From Vibrio gallaecicus (lineage in GTDB: Bacteria; Pseudomonadota; Gammaproteobacteria; Enterobacterales; Vibrionaceae), in contig NZ_AP025490.1 of NCBI RefSeq assembly GCF_024347495.1, positions 248,001 to 312,000 of the forward strand: a stretch of DNA of 64,000 bases, written 5' to 3'. The position numbers and the translations under genes are program-made. How positions within the stretch are numbered: position 1 is the stretch's first letter; every line of letters begins with the position of its first letter. A model generated the notes under the pieces. That model did not search any database. It was not told where the DNA came from and saw only the letters and a program-made list of their open reading frames with translations. Below are positions 50,781 through 62,371 of this stretch, one piece after another.

Positions 50781-52088
50781 TTGTTTGACCGTTATGAATC
50801 CGGTGAGCGAGCGGTGCTTGTTCATATCAACTTCACGCAAGAAGGTGAGTGGGAAGATCTTAGCGAGTGTGAAATGCTGGTTTCTTCTGCAGGGGTTGAA
50901 ACACTACAGGTAATTACTGGTAGTCGACAATCCCCGCTCCCTAAATACTATGTTGGTGAGGGTAAGGCCCAAGAAATTGCTCAAGCTGTCCAACTTACTG
51001 GCGCTGAAATTGTAATTTTTAACCATTCCCTCTCTCCTGCCCAAGAACGTAACCTTGAAGCTTTGTGTGAATGTCGAGTGATTGACCGTACTGGCTTGAT
51101 CTTAGATATATTCGCTCAAAGAGCCCGAACCCATGAAGGTAAATTGCAAGTTGAGCTTGCTCAGCTTCGCCATATATCGACTCGATTGATTCGTGGTTGG
51201 ACTCACCTAGAAAGACAAAAAGGTGGGATAGGCTTACGTGGTCCAGGAGAAACTCAACTAGAAACAGACCGCCGTTTGTTGCGTGATCGTATTAAAGCGA
51301 TATTACGTCGTTTAGCTAAAGTGGCTAAGCAGCGTGAACAAGGTCGTCGTGCTCGAAATAGAGCCGAGATACCGACAATCTCTCTTGTGGGCTACACCAA
51401 TGCCGGTAAATCGACGTTGTTTAATCGAATTACTTCAGCTGGTGTTTATGCTGCAGACCAATTATTTGCAACACTTGATCCTACTCTACGTAAGATCGAA
51501 TTAGCCGATGTGGGCCCAGCTATCCTTGCAGACACTGTTGGGTTTATTCGACATTTGCCTCATGACTTGGTTGCAGCATTCAAGGCAACATTGCAAGAAA
51601 CGCAAGAAGCTGACATTTTGTTACATGTTGTTGATGCCAGTGATGACCGTTTTCGTGAGAATATCCAGGCTGTTCATGATGTGCTAGAAGAAATTGATGC
51701 GCATGAAGTGCCGACATTAGTCGTCATGAATAAAATCGATCGCATGGACAATCAAAAACCACGCATTGAAAGAGATGACGAAGGCGTGCCTCGCACGGTT
51801 TGGGTCTCCGCAATGGATGGTTTGGGTACGGATTTACTATTTGAAGCGTTAACTGAGCGGTTAGCGAGTCAAATTGTTCAATACCAATTACGAATTCCAC
51901 CTCAGTACCAAGGTAAAATTCGTAGTAAGTTCTTTCAGCTGAATTGTATTCAACGAGAAGAATATGACCAAGATGGTAACTTGTTGATTGATATTCGAAT
52001 GCAACAAGTAGATTGGTCTAAACTCGAAAAAAGAGAAGGGGCACTCTTAGGTGACTTTATCGTTACTGAAGAGACTGCTAGAGTATAA
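50781..52088 (+). CDS. hflX: ribosome-rescue GTPase HflX
   Basis: A 435-residue Obg-type GTPase that splits stalled ribosomes after heat stress. An N-terminal nucleotide-binding domain (to about 180) ends in a basic coiled-coil region (RLLRDRIKAILRRLAKVAK). The G domain has GYTNAGKSTLFN (G1), DTVGFIRHLP (G3) and NKID (G4). The start is TTG at 50781 (MFDRYESGERAV), 9 nt after AAGGAG; the MFDRY start is conserved in the family. Confidence 0.96.
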   Translation: MFDRYESGERAVLVHINFTQEGEWEDLSECEMLVSSAGVETLQVITGSRQSPLPKYYVGEGKAQEIAQAVQLTGAEIVIFNHSLSPAQERNLEALCECRVIDRTGLILDIFAQRARTHEGKLQVELAQLRHISTRLIRGWTHLERQKGGIGLRGPGETQLETDRRLLRDRIKAILRRLAKVAKQREQGRRARNRAEIPTISLVGYTNAGKSTLFNRITSAGVYAADQLFATLDPTLRKIELADVGPAILADTVGFIRHLPHDLVAAFKATLQETQEADILLHVVDASDDRFRENIQAVHDVLEEIDAHEVPTLVVMNKIDRMDNQKPRIERDDEGVPRTVWVSAMDGLGTDLLFEALTERLASQIVQYQLRIPPQYQGKIRSKFFQLNCIQREEYDQDGNLLIDIRMQQVDWSKLEKREGALLGDFIVTEETARV

Positions 52089-52115
52089 CGTCATATCAAA
52101 TGATGGAGCTTTCTA

Positions 52116-53300
52116 ATGGCGTGGAATGAGCCTGGAAATAACAACGGCAATAACGGCCGCGATAATGACCCTTGGGGTAAGAAAGATAATCGCGGTGGCC
52201 GAGATCAAGGACCGCCAGATTTAGACGAAGTATTTAATAAACTGAGTCAAAAGCTGGGTGGCAAGTTTGGTAAAAAAGGTGGTAATGGTCCATCAATTGG
52301 CGGTGGTGGTGCAATTGGCTTTGGTGTCATTGCAGTAATCGCTGTCGCAGTTTGGTTCTTCGCTGGTTTCTATACCGTTGGCGAAGCAGAAAGAGCTGTT
52401 GTTTTACGTTTAGGTCAATTTGATCGAATCGAAGAACCTGGTCTTAACTGGCACCCGCGTTTCATTGATGAAGTGAAAGCAGAGCAACTTGTAAACGTTC
52501 AAGCTATTCGTTCACTGCGTGCTTCGGGTACGATGCTGACGAAAGATGAAAACGTAGTCACAGTTGAAATGGGTGTTCAATACCGAGTTTCTGATCCATA
52601 CAAATACCTATACCGAGTAACGAATGCTGACGATAGTTTGCGTCAAGCTACAGACTCTGCATTGCGTGCGGTAATTGGTGATTCTTTGATGGACAGTATC
52701 CTAACAAGTGGTCGTCAACAGATTCGTCAAAGCACTCAAGAAACGCTTAACCGCATTATTGATGGCTATGATATGGGTATTCTTATTGTTGATGTTAACT
52801 TCCAGTCAGCACGTCCACCTGAGCAAGTAAAAGATGCATTTGATGATGCGATTGCTGCTCGAGAGGATGAAGAGCGTTTTGAGCGTGAAGCTGAAGCTTA
52901 CCGTAATGATATTCTTCCTAAAGCTACGGGTCGTGCTGAGCGTTTGAAGAAAGAAGCCGTAGGTTACTCTGAGCGCACAATTAATGGTGCACTAGGTCAA
53001 GTGGCTCAATTCGAGAAACTATTACCTGAATATCAAGCTGCACCTGAAGTAACACGAAACCGTATGTACTTAGATACGATGGAAAAAGTGTACTCAAGCA
53101 CATCTAAAGTTCTGATTGATTCTGAATCGAGCGGTAATTTGCTATACCTACCAATCGATAAATTGGGTCAAGGCGGTTCGAAAGCAGTGAAAAGTCAAAA
53201 AGCACCATCGACTTATGACCAGATTGAACTTGAAACTCAAGCCGATCCTCAGTCTAGCTCTCAAACTCGTTCAGACAGCTCACGTCAAGGGAGATACTAA
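52116..53300 (+). CDS. hflK: FtsH protease regulator HflK
   Basis: A 394-residue SPFH inner-membrane protein that forms a cage with HflC around FtsH and limits its access to substrates. The N-terminal ~60 residues are Gly/Asn-rich and cytoplasmic, one membrane segment spans about 66-86 (GFGVIAVIAVAVWFFAGF), and the periplasmic SPFH domain and coiled coil follow. The C-terminal tail is polar. It lies two bases upstream of hflC. Confidence 0.96.
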   Translation: MAWNEPGNNNGNNGRDNDPWGKKDNRGGRDQGPPDLDEVFNKLSQKLGGKFGKKGGNGPSIGGGGAIGFGVIAVIAVAVWFFAGFYTVGEAERAVVLRLGQFDRIEEPGLNWHPRFIDEVKAEQLVNVQAIRSLRASGTMLTKDENVVTVEMGVQYRVSDPYKYLYRVTNADDSLRQATDSALRAVIGDSLMDSILTSGRQQIRQSTQETLNRIIDGYDMGILIVDVNFQSARPPEQVKDAFDDAIAAREDEERFEREAEAYRNDILPKATGRAERLKKEAVGYSERTINGALGQVAQFEKLLPEYQAAPEVTRNRMYLDTMEKVYSSTSKVLIDSESSGNLLYLPIDKLGQGGSKAVKSQKAPSTYDQIELETQADPQSSSQTRSDSSRQGRY

Positions 53301-53302
53301 TA

Positions 53303-54277
53303 ATGCGTAAGTTAATGATCCCTGTATTGGTTGTAGCATTGGCTCTAATGCTGATGTCTGTATTTGTGATACCAGAAGGCGAGCGCGGCATCGTGATTCG
53401 TTTTGGTCGAGTACTGAAAGATAACAATGATATCTCTCGTATTCATGAACCTGGTTTACACTTCAAGCTACCTCTATTTGACCGTGTAAAAACTCTTGAT
53501 GCGCGTATCCAAACAATGGATGGTCGTTCAGACCGTTTCGTAACATCTGAGAAAAAAGATGTAATCATCGATACTTACGTGAAGTGGCGTATTGAAGATT
53601 TCGGACAATATTACTTAGCAACTGGTGGTGGTAATGCTCTAACAGCTGAAGCACTACTTGAACGTAAAGTAACAGATGTTCTTCGTTCTGAAATTGGTTC
53701 TCGAGAAATTAAGCAGATTGTTTCTGGTCCTCGAAACAAAGATGTTTTGCCTGAAGCTGATGACACTGAAGTTGTAACGACTGAAGCTGCAAAAGAAGCG
53801 TTAGAAATTGATGGTGAGCGTGATCAAATCATGTCAGAAGTACTGGTTGGTACACGTGACTCTGCAATGAAAGATCTAGGTGTTGAGATCGTTGATTTCC
53901 GCATGAAGAAAATCAACCTTCCAGATAACATCAGTGACTCTATCTATAAACGTATGCGTGCAGAGCGTGAATCTGTTGCGCGTAAACACCGTTCTCAAGG
54001 TCGTGAAAAGGCTGAAGTTATCCGAGCTCAAGCTGAGCTAGAGGTAGCTACTGTTCTTGCTGAAGCTGATCGTACAGCTCGAGTAACACGTGGTGATGCT
54101 GATGCAGAAGCTGCAAAAATTTACTCTGATGTGTACAGCAAAGATCCTGAGTTCTACGGTTTCTTACGTTCACTTCAAGCATATGAAGCTTCATTTAGTG
54201 ACAAGAGCGATATCCTAGTTCTTGATCCTAAAACGGACTTCTTCCAATACATGAATACGTCAAAAGGCGCTCAATAG
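53303..54277 (+). CDS. hflC: FtsH protease regulator HflC
   Basis: A 324-residue partner of HflK with an N-terminal membrane anchor (LMIPVLVVALALMLMSVFVI) followed by the SPFH domain (GLHFKLPLFDRVKTLD) and a coiled coil (AEVIRAQAELEVATVLAEAD). It sits two bases after hflK, with a terminator after it; last gene of the unit. Confidence 0.96.
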   Translation: MRKLMIPVLVVALALMLMSVFVIPEGERGIVIRFGRVLKDNNDISRIHEPGLHFKLPLFDRVKTLDARIQTMDGRSDRFVTSEKKDVIIDTYVKWRIEDFGQYYLATGGGNALTAEALLERKVTDVLRSEIGSREIKQIVSGPRNKDVLPEADDTEVVTTEAAKEALEIDGERDQIMSEVLVGTRDSAMKDLGVEIVDFRMKKINLPDNISDSIYKRMRAERESVARKHRSQGREKAEVIRAQAELEVATVLAEADRTARVTRGDADAEAAKIYSDVYSKDPEFYGFLRSLQAYEASFSDKSDILVLDPKTDFFQYMNTSKGAQ

Positions 54278-54332
54278 TTATTGAGACCGATGACTTTATC
54301 TAAGCTAATTAGATTAGAAGTGTATTGATAAT

Positions 54333-54358
54333 AAAAAGGCTCCTTAGGGAGCCTTTTT
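54333..54358 (+). terminator. terminator of hflKC
   Basis: AAAAAGGCTCC (54333-54343) pairs with GGAGCCTTTTT (54348-54358), TTAG tetraloop. Confidence 0.9.
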
Positions 54359-54421
54359 GCTTTTCAAATGTTATGAATTTTATAATTTACTTAGGAGCTT
54401 AGGTCTATTCGAAATTCAACG

Positions 54422-54607
54422 TTATGCAGTCATCACCGCAATCACTATTCCAGCAACGACTAAACACCCACCAATTCGTCTAAGTTGATTATCAGGCTGT
54501 TGGCTCAATTGAGCGACCATATTTCGCCAGCCATTCGGTGCAATTAAAGGTCCTAGACCTTCTACAATTAGAACCAGTCCTATCGCAAGCCAGATTGAAT
54601 TTGACAT
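54422..54607 (-). CDS. DUF2065 (YjeT-like) small membrane protein
   Basis: A 61-residue protein with two helices (about 5-22 and 42-59) separated by a short basic loop (NGWRNMVAQLSQQPDNQLRR). It matches the YjeT/DUF2065 family, found between hflC and purA in many gamma-proteobacteria; function unknown. In E. coli the gene lies on the same strand as hflC and purA; here it is inverted, divergent from purA. Confidence 0.82.
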   Translation of the reverse strand: MSNSIWLAIGLVLIVEGLGPLIAPNGWRNMVAQLSQQPDNQLRRIGGCLVVAGIVIAVMTA

Positions 54608-54758
54608 CGTTTGTCCCTAGTGAGTGAAAATGTTCAATATATCAATGGTTTTTGTGATCATATCAGTATACCTGCCGCATTTTCTATGGGTAATAATCTG
54701 AGTTATGAACAAAAAATGACTGCAAATAGAGCGATTCGGTGCTAGAATCCATTTTTAA

Positions 54759-56096
<1,338 letters not shown>

Positions 56097-56114
56097 TGCC
56101 TTTGAGTGATTACC

Positions 56115-56187
56115 AAGCACTTTAATTTAGTGCTTTGATAATAAAATAGTTTTCTAAAAGCCGACTTTATTAAGTCGGTTTTTTTAT
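56115..56187 (+). terminator. two hairpins after purA, the second an intrinsic terminator
   Basis: First hairpin AAGCAC/GTGCTT (56115-56135); second CCGACTT (56161-56167) / AAGTCGG (56172-56178) followed by T7. Confidence 0.82.
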
Positions 56188-56272
56188 ATCTATGATTTAT
56201 AGTTTTTATTATTGCTGATGATCTTTTGTACGCTATCTGGCAAAATATTGCCCATCATCGGCAAGTTTTGTC

Positions 56273-56299
56273 TAAAGCAAATATGTCAGTTGCCGATAC
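56273..56299 (+). promoter_or_regulatory. sigma-28 (FliA) promoter of motX
   Basis: TAAA (56273-56276), exactly 15 bp, then GCCGATAC (56292-56299): a near-perfect match to TAAA-N15-GCCGATAA. It sits 90 bp before the motX ATG, in line with motX being a late flagellar gene in vibrios. Confidence 0.82.
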
Positions 56300-56388
56300 A
56301 GTTATCATGGTAAGTGAAGTGCTATAAGTCTTTGCTGCATTAAAAGCAGTGAGTCTTGCGTTTCAAAGACAGATAAAAGAGTGCAGGT

Positions 56389-57024
56389 ATGAAGCTACGA
56401 ATTGTAGCAGCTTCATTAGTATTCGCGTTGAGCTCAACTTTCAGCTATGCAGATTTAGCTGATGTTGGAGAGCCAGTACCGATATACACTGAAGCTGAGT
56501 TGATTAATTTAATAGAACGCAATCAACATTTAGAGCGTGTAAAGGCGGATAAATGTCAGTTGGTTGAAGATATTGTTGCCCGTGCAACGCGTATTAGTTT
56601 GCCGTCTTATGAATTCTTATACGGTGACATGCTTGCGTGGGGAGTATGTGTTGAACAAGATGTAGAGCTTGGTCTCTATTATATGGAAAATTCAGCACAC
56701 CAAGGTTTACCTGTGGCTCTAGAGCAACTCGGGCGCTATTACTCGAGAGGTACTTTAGTTCAGCAAGATAAAGAGCGAGCCATCCCTTACTTGCGCGAAG
56801 CTGCGGCTATGGGGAACCTTAAAGCCCGTATTCATTTAGCGGAATTGTTACTCCGTGATTACGGAAGCCCTCTCGATTATGAAGATGCTTATCGCTGGCT
56901 ATATAACTCTGTGACTGCTGATCAAAGGCAGCATAAAAGAATTTCAGTTTTGCGAAATGGTTTAGAGCAAAGAATGCCTGATAACATCATTGCTCGAGCT
57001 AAACGCCGTGATGTCTTTTGGTAA
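56389..57024 (+). CDS. motX: sodium-driven flagellar motor protein MotX
   Basis: A 211-residue periplasmic T-ring protein of the polar flagellum, needed to place PomAB stators. A signal peptide spans about residues 1-21 (IVAASLVFALSSTFSYA). The mature protein has Sel1-like helical repeats (GLYYMENSAHQGLPVALEQL, ERAIPYLREAAAMGNLKARI). Cys56 and Cys87 could form the disulfide known to matter in MotX. Its place between purA and rnr is the Vibrio arrangement; E. coli has nsrR at that position. Confidence 0.95.
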   Translation: MKLRIVAASLVFALSSTFSYADLADVGEPVPIYTEAELINLIERNQHLERVKADKCQLVEDIVARATRISLPSYEFLYGDMLAWGVCVEQDVELGLYYMENSAHQGLPVALEQLGRYYSRGTLVQQDKERAIPYLREAAAMGNLKARIHLAELLLRDYGSPLDYEDAYRWLYNSVTADQRQHKRISVLRNGLEQRMPDNIIARAKRRDVFW

Positions 57025-57087
57025 AAGGCTGACATAAAGATGAACCTGCACTTTATCTTTATGACGTTTTAGACTGAAATCTGACTT

Positions 57088-57117
57088 AAACACCTCGCTT
57101 GTCGAGGTGTTTCTGTT
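57088..57117 (+). terminator. terminator of motX
   Basis: AAACACCTCG (57088-57097) pairs with CGAGGTGTTT (57103-57112), 5-nt loop, followed by a short T-rich tract. Confidence 0.82.
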
Positions 57118-57312
57118 TATATAAGGGAGCGAAAACTGTCTGTTGGGAAGTGTACTTATAACCTTCCAATTTTTATTTTTTAAATAGTGACGATAATTTT
57201 AAGTGGGATAAATTTGCCCTATTTAGAGTGATTTCCAAAGCATATCTGTAGGTTACCCCTAGCATCAGATATACTAGGGATATATACCTTCCTTGCTTAA
57301 GCAGGTCCGCCT

Positions 57313-59814
57313 ATGTCAAAAAACACACCAATGTCAGAAAACACGACAGCGACAACCACTGTTGATCCTTTTGCCGACCGAGAGTCGAAAAATTACGAAA
57401 ATCCAGTACCAAGCCGAGAGTTTATTATTTCGTTTCTAACAGAAGCGAATATTCCAATGAACCGTAACGATCTATTCGAAGCTCTGGGCCTTGCTGGAGA
57501 GGAACAATATGAAGGGCTGCGTCGTCGTTTACGTGCAATGGAACGTGATGGACAGCTTATCTTTACTCGTCGTCAGTGCTATGCATTACCAGAGAAGATG
57601 GAACTTATTAAAGGCTATGTGATTGGTCATAAAGACGGTCATGGTTGGGTTCGTCCTGATGGAAGCGTTGGTAAAGACAATGATATCGTGTTGCCGCATC
57701 ATCAGATGAAAACCATCATGCACGGTGATTACGTATTGGCTCAGCCTACTGACAACAGTAAGCGTGGCCGTCGTGAAGGTCGTTTGGTTCGTGTTCTTGA
57801 AGAGCGTAAAACCCCACTTGTTGGTCGTTTCTTCTTAGAGTACGGTCATTCTTACGTGGTTGCTGATGATTCACGTATTAGTCATGATATTCAAATCCCT
57901 ACTGAGCATAAAGGCGGTGCTCGAATGGGTAATGTGGTTGTGATTGAAATTACGGATCGTGGTGGTCGTTCTCGTAACATGATGGGTAAAGTGACCGAAG
58001 TTCTTGGTGAAAACATGGCACCGGGTATGGAAACGCAGATCGCGATCCGTACTCACCAAATCCCACAAGAGTGGCCTGAAGCGGTAGATAAGCAAATCGA
58101 AAATCTTGGTGAGCATGTTCCTGAAGAAGCAAAAGAAGGACGTGTTGATCTACGCAAACTGCCATTGGTTACGATTGATGGTGAAGATGCGCGTGACTTT
58201 GATGACGCGGTTTACTGTGAAGCGAAGAAAGGCGGTGGCTGGCGTCTATGGGTAGCGATCGCTGACGTAAGTTACTACGTTCGCCCAGATACGGCGCTAG
58301 ACAAAGAAGCAATTAACCGTGGTAACTCGGTATACTTCCCGTCACAAGTTGTACCAATGCTACCAGAAGTACTTTCAAATGGTTTGTGTTCATTGAACCC
58401 TCAGGTAGACCGTTTATGTATGGTGTGTGAGATGACTATCTCAGACAAAGGTAAACTGTCGGGCTACAAGCACTACGAAGCGGTAATGAATTCTCATGCT
58501 CGTCTCACTTACAACAAAGTAGGCGCGATCTTAGATGGCAATGAAGAATTACGTGAGCGTTACGAACCAGAAGTACCACATCTTGAAGAGCTTCATAAGA
58601 TGTACAAGGTGCTTAAGAAAACGCGTGACGAACGTGGTGCGATTGAATTTGAAACGGTAGAAACTAAGTTTATCTTCAATGCGGATCGTAAGATTGACCG
58701 TATTGAACCAGTAATTCGTAACGATGCACACAAGATCATCGAAGAATGTATGATTCTTGCGAATATCGCATCGGCATCTTACGTAGAAAAAGCCAAAGAG
58801 CCTGCGCTGTACCGTGTTCACGATACTCCGGGTGAAGAGCGCTTAATGGGCTTTAAGAGCTTCTTAAGTGAATTAGGTTTAACGCTGGAAGGTGGCTTGT
58901 CGCCATCTCCGGTAGATTATGCACAGCTGATGCAACAGATTAACGAACGTGAAGATCGTGAATTAATCCAAACTATGCTGCTGCGCTCAATGAAGCAAGC
59001 GGTATACAACGCGGATAACGCGGGTCACTTTGGTCTGGCTCTTAAACGCTATGCTCACTTTACCTCGCCAATTCGTCGTTACCCAGATTTGCTATTGCAC
59101 CGTGCGATTAAGTACCTTATTGCTAAAGAAGAAGGTCGTAACAGCGAACGTTGGACGCCAACTGGTGGTTACCACTACACTTTCGATGATATGGATTTCT
59201 ACGGCGAGCAGTGTTCAATGACTGAGCGTCGTGCTGATGATGCTACACGTGAAGTGAACGACTGGCTGAAATGTGAATACATGCAAGACCATGTCGGTGA
59301 AGTGATGGATGGCGTGATTGCCAACGTGACTGGCTTCGGTTTCTTTGTGCGTCTAACTGAACTGCACATCGATGGTCTAGTACATATTTCCGCACTAGCG
59401 AATGACTACTATCAGTTTGATGCTGTTGGTCAGCGTCTGGTTGGTGAAAGCTCAGGTAATATCTACCGCTTAGGTGATTCAGTTAAAGTGAAGGTGTCTG
59501 CGGTTAATTTAGAAACTCGCCAAATTGACTTTGATTTAGAAGACACTGTTCGTCAGCCACGTGGTAAAGGAAAAACTGCCAAAAAGCGTGCAGCAGAAGC
59601 AATGAAAAAGGCAAAAAGCAAGAAGCGTTCAGCGGTGAAGAGCAATAAGCCGGGCGTATCAGCGAAGCCTTTGGTTGAACCAACGAAGCGACCTGATGGC
59701 AGCAGCGAAAGCTCTGCTAAAAAGAAAAAACCAGCGAATAAAACTGGTGCTGCTAAGGCTCGTGCAAAGAAAAAACGTGCGGCAAGCCGTAAGCCAAAGG
59801 CTGATAAGTCTTAA
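57313..59814 (+). CDS. rnr: ribonuclease R
   Basis: An 833-residue 3'-5' exoribonuclease able to degrade structured RNA. Order: N-terminal helix-turn-helix-like region (about 40-100), cold-shock domains (about 100-260), RNB catalytic domain (about 270-600; [12 protein letters not shown] with the metal-binding Asp cluster), S1 domain (about 650-735), then a ~95-residue Lys/Ala/Ser-rich basic tail ([18 protein letters not shown]). A second in-frame ATG at 57331 (MSENTT) is an alternative start. It is followed by rlmB in the usual order. Confidence 0.96.
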   Translation: MSKNTPMSENTTATTTVDPFADRESKNYENPVPSREFIISFLTEANIPMNRNDLFEALGLAGEEQYEGLRRRLRAMERDGQLIFTRRQCYALPEKMELIKGYVIGHKDGHGWVRPDGSVGKDNDIVLPHHQMKTIMHGDYVLAQPTDNSKRGRREGRLVRVLEERKTPLVGRFFLEYGHSYVVADDSRISHDIQIPTEHKGGARMGNVVVIEITDRGGRSRNMMGKVTEVLGENMAPGMETQIAIRTHQIPQEWPEAVDKQIENLGEHVPEEAKEGRVDLRKLPLVTIDGEDARDFDDAVYCEAKKGGGWRLWVAIADVSYYVRPDTALDKEAINRGNSVYFPSQVVPMLPEVLSNGLCSLNPQVDRLCMVCEMTISDKGKLSGYKHYEAVMNSHARLTYNKVGAILDGNEELRERYEPEVPHLEELHKMYKVLKKTRDERGAIEFETVETKFIFNADRKIDRIEPVIRNDAHKIIEECMILANIASASYVEKAKEPALYRVHDTPGEERLMGFKSFLSELGLTLEGGLSPSPVDYAQLMQQINEREDRELIQTMLLRSMKQAVYNADNAGHFGLALKRYAHFTSPIRRYPDLLLHRAIKYLIAKEEGRNSERWTPTGGYHYTFDDMDFYGEQCSMTERRADDATREVNDWLKCEYMQDHVGEVMDGVIANVTGFGFFVRLTELHIDGLVHISALANDYYQFDAVGQRLVGESSGNIYRLGDSVKVKVSAVNLETRQIDFDLEDTVRQPRGKGKTAKKRAAEAMKKAKSKKRSAVKSNKPGVSAKPLVEPTKRPDGSSESSAKKKKPANKTGAAKARAKKKRAASRKPKADKS

Positions 59815-59977
59815 GGCTTGGTGCTGATAAAGTTCAGCATCTAACTAATTAAATGCGAAATCACTTTAATGCGAGAGTATCAGGCGAAAGACGCATGCTC
59901 TCGAAATAAACAACACAGAGATGGATACATCGGTATTGATGATATTCATCTCTGAGCAATAAGAGTAACTTGAGACA

Positions 59978-60715
59978 ATGAGTAACGAATTTATTTACGG
60001 TATTCACGCGGTGAAAGCCGTACTAGAGAAAGATCCAGCACGCTTTATTGAAGCTTATGTCCTTAAAGGACGCCAGGATGAGCGCTTACTTCCTCTATTG
60101 AACCAATTACAACAGTTTGGTGTTTCCATTCAGCAAATGGGTCGCAAAGTCTTAGATGACAAAGCTAGTGGTGCTAATCACCAAGGCTTGATTGCTAAAG
60201 TTAAGCCAGCTAAACAGCTTAATGAAACGCACCTAGATGATATCCTTGCGCAGCACGAACAGCCTCTACTATTGGTTCTAGACGGCGTGACAGACCCTCA
60301 TAACCTAGGCGCTTGCTTACGTAATGCAGATGCCGCAGGTGTGGCCGCTGTTATCGTTCCTAAAGACCGTTCTTCGCCGTTAACGGCAACAGTAAGTAAG
60401 GTAGCGTGTGGTGCTGCTGAAACTGTTCCCTTAGTGCGTGTAACCAATCTCGCTCGTACTATGCGAGCTCTGCAAGAGCAAGGCGTATGGTTTGTGGGCA
60501 CGGCTGGTGAAGCGACACATGATATTTACCAAGCTAAACTTTCTGGTCCATTAGCGATTGTAATGGGCGCTGAAGGTGATGGTATGCGTAGACTGACTCG
60601 TGAAACGTGTGATGACTTAATTAAGATCCCAATGGCGGGTAGCGTTTCAAGTTTGAACGTTTCTGTTGCATCAGGTATCTGCTTATTTGAAGCGGTTCGC
60701 CAACGCCTAGCCTAG
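59978..60715 (+). CDS. rlmB: 23S rRNA (guanosine-2'-O-)-methyltransferase
   Basis: A 245-residue SPOUT/TrmH-family enzyme that 2'-O-methylates Gm2251 of 23S rRNA. N-terminal L30e-like substrate-binding domain (about 1-75), then the knotted SPOUT domain with [28 protein letters not shown] and [20 protein letters not shown]. Length as in E. coli (243). Follows rnr by 163 bp and ends at a terminator. Confidence 0.96.
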   Translation: MSNEFIYGIHAVKAVLEKDPARFIEAYVLKGRQDERLLPLLNQLQQFGVSIQQMGRKVLDDKASGANHQGLIAKVKPAKQLNETHLDDILAQHEQPLLLVLDGVTDPHNLGACLRNADAAGVAAVIVPKDRSSPLTATVSKVACGAAETVPLVRVTNLARTMRALQEQGVWFVGTAGEATHDIYQAKLSGPLAIVMGAEGDGMRRLTRETCDDLIKIPMAGSVSSLNVSVASGICLFEAVRQRLA

Positions 60716-60740
60716 CGTTTTTATTGAGTTCTTATTCGTG

Positions 60741-60770
60741 AATCCCTATTACTTGTAGTAGGGATTTTTA
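60741..60770 (+). terminator. terminator of rlmB
   Basis: AATCCCTA (60741-60748) pairs with TAGGGATT (60759-60766), followed by T-rich sequence. Confidence 0.8.
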
Positions 60771-60851
60771 TTGCGATAAGAGAACGAAAACGATACGCAC
60801 TAAACTGTTTTATTTTTCGCCAAATATTGCTTGCTAATAACGAGCTCTTTC

Positions 60852-60857
60852 TATAAT
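60852..60857 (+). promoter_or_regulatory. -10 box of the rpsF operon
   Basis: Perfect TATAAT at 60852-60857, about 100 bp before rpsF; candidate -35 hexamers TTGCTT (60827) or TTGCTA (60831) have non-optimal spacing (19 or 15 bp). Confidence 0.55.
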
Positions 60858-60874
60858 ATTTGCCGTCCTTAAAA

Positions 60875-60919
60875 CTCGGTCATTTTTCTTTAGTTCCTTG
60901 CTTCCCTTGGACGACCGAG
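60875..60919 (+). promoter_or_regulatory. rpsF leader stem-loop, candidate S6:S18 autoregulatory element
   Basis: CTCGGTC (60875-60881) pairs with GACCGAG (60913-60919) around a ~31-nt loop region in the 5' untranslated region of rpsF. Many bacteria have an S6:S18-binding leader here with unpaired CCG-type bases; the match is by location and stem only. Confidence 0.45.
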
Positions 60920-60957
60920 CCTTTCGTGGAAGCTAATAATCCGTAAGGAGCAACCAA

Positions 60958-61371
60958 ATGCGTCATTATGAAATCGTATTCATGGTTCACCCTGATCAAA
61001 GCGAGCAAGTAGCTGGCATGATCGAGCGTTACACTGGTTCAATCACTGAAGCTGGTGGTACTATCCACCGTCTAGAAGACTGGGGCCGCCGTCAAATGGC
61101 TTACCCAATCAACAAACTTCACAAAGCTCACTACGTTCTTATGAACGTTGAAGCTGGTCAAGAAGTGATGGACGAGCTAGAAACTGCTTTCCGTTTTAAC
61201 GATGCAGTTCTACGTAACATGATCATGCGCACTAAAGGCGCTGTGACTGAGCAATCTATCATGCTTAAGCAAAAAGAAGAGCGTGCAGAGCGTGCTCCTC
61301 GTCGTGATGACCGTGAAGAACGTGCACCACGTCGTGAAGAAGAAGCTAAGCCAGAAGCTGCTGCTGAGTAA
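60958..61371 (+). CDS. rpsF: 30S ribosomal protein S6
   Basis: A 137-residue platform protein that binds 16S rRNA with S18. The N-terminus [18 protein letters not shown] and RNMIMRTK near residue 82 are typical. The C-terminal tail is a charged low-complexity stretch with a duplicated ERAPRR unit, a few residues longer than E. coli. First gene of the operon, with a GTAAGGAG ribosome-binding site. Confidence 0.97.
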   Translation: MRHYEIVFMVHPDQSEQVAGMIERYTGSITEAGGTIHRLEDWGRRQMAYPINKLHKAHYVLMNVEAGQEVMDELETAFRFNDAVLRNMIMRTKGAVTEQSIMLKQKEERAERAPRRDDREERAPRREEEAKPEAAAE

Positions 61372-61499
61372 TTATTTTTTGACCGTTTAGGTCATTAAAT
61401 TTTATTCGACTCGTTTAGGTATTTTCACTATAAGCATTGGCTTAACTTAATTATAAGTTTGTGTGAATACCGCATTATTAAATTTAGATCAGGAGATAG

Positions 61500-61730
<231 letters not shown>

Positions 61731-61768
61731 TCGGTAATAGTTAACAATAGTTTAAGAGGACTAAGATA

Positions 61769-62221
61769 ATGCAAGTTATTCTACTTGATAAAATCGGTAA
61801 CCTAGGTGGCCTTGGCGACCAAGTAAACGTTAAATCTGGTTACGCTCGTAACTTCCTTATCCCACAGGGTAAAGTAGTTATGGCAACTAAAGAAAACGTT
61901 GCTATGTTCGAAACTCGTCGTGCTGAACTAGAAGCTAAAGTTGCTGAGCAACTAGCTGCTGCAGAAGCTCGCGCAGAGACAGTTAACACTCTAGAAGGCG
62001 TTACAATCGCTTCTAAAGCTGGTGACGAAGGCAAACTATTCGGTTCTATCGGTACTCGTGACATCGCAGACGCTATTACAGCAGCTGGTGTTGCAGTAGT
62101 TAAGAGCGAAGTACGCCTACCTGAAGGCGCTTTACGTAACATCGGTGATTTCGAAGTAAGCATCCAACTTCACTCTGAAGTTTTTGCTACTGCGAAAATC
62201 TCTATCGTTGCTACTGCGTAA
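61769..62221 (+). CDS. rplI: 50S ribosomal protein L9
   Basis: A 150-residue protein with the signature [20 protein letters not shown] at the N-terminal rRNA-binding domain, a long connecting helix rich in Ala/Glu/Lys and a C-terminal domain. Length as in E. coli (149). Last gene of the S6-S18-L9 operon. Confidence 0.97.
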   Translation: MQVILLDKIGNLGGLGDQVNVKSGYARNFLIPQGKVVMATKENVAMFETRRAELEAKVAEQLAAAEARAETVNTLEGVTIASKAGDEGKLFGSIGTRDIADAITAAGVAVVKSEVRLPEGALRNIGDFEVSIQLHSEVFATAKISIVATA

Positions 62222-62260
62222 TTTCAGTACGAGACGAATTCTTTCGTTTTGAAAGTTTTA

Positions 62261-62287
62261 AACACCAGCTTCGGCTGGTGTTTTTTT
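62261..62287 (+). terminator. terminator of the rpsF operon
   Basis: AACACCAGC (62261-62269), UUCG tetraloop, GCTGGTGTT (62274-62282), then T5. Confidence 0.92.
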
Positions 62288-62371
62288 ATGTCTAAAATAT
62301 GAGGTATTCAAAGGTGTGGCTGTTAACATTAACAATGTGGAGCGGTAGAGCCTACTAACTAGCAGGCTCGG

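Noticed and set aside
56238..56253. Sigma-54-like sequence TGGCAAAATATTGCCC upstream of motX
   Set aside because: The GG and GC dinucleotides are 9 bp apart instead of the strict 10, and a near-perfect sigma-28 promoter lies closer to the gene.
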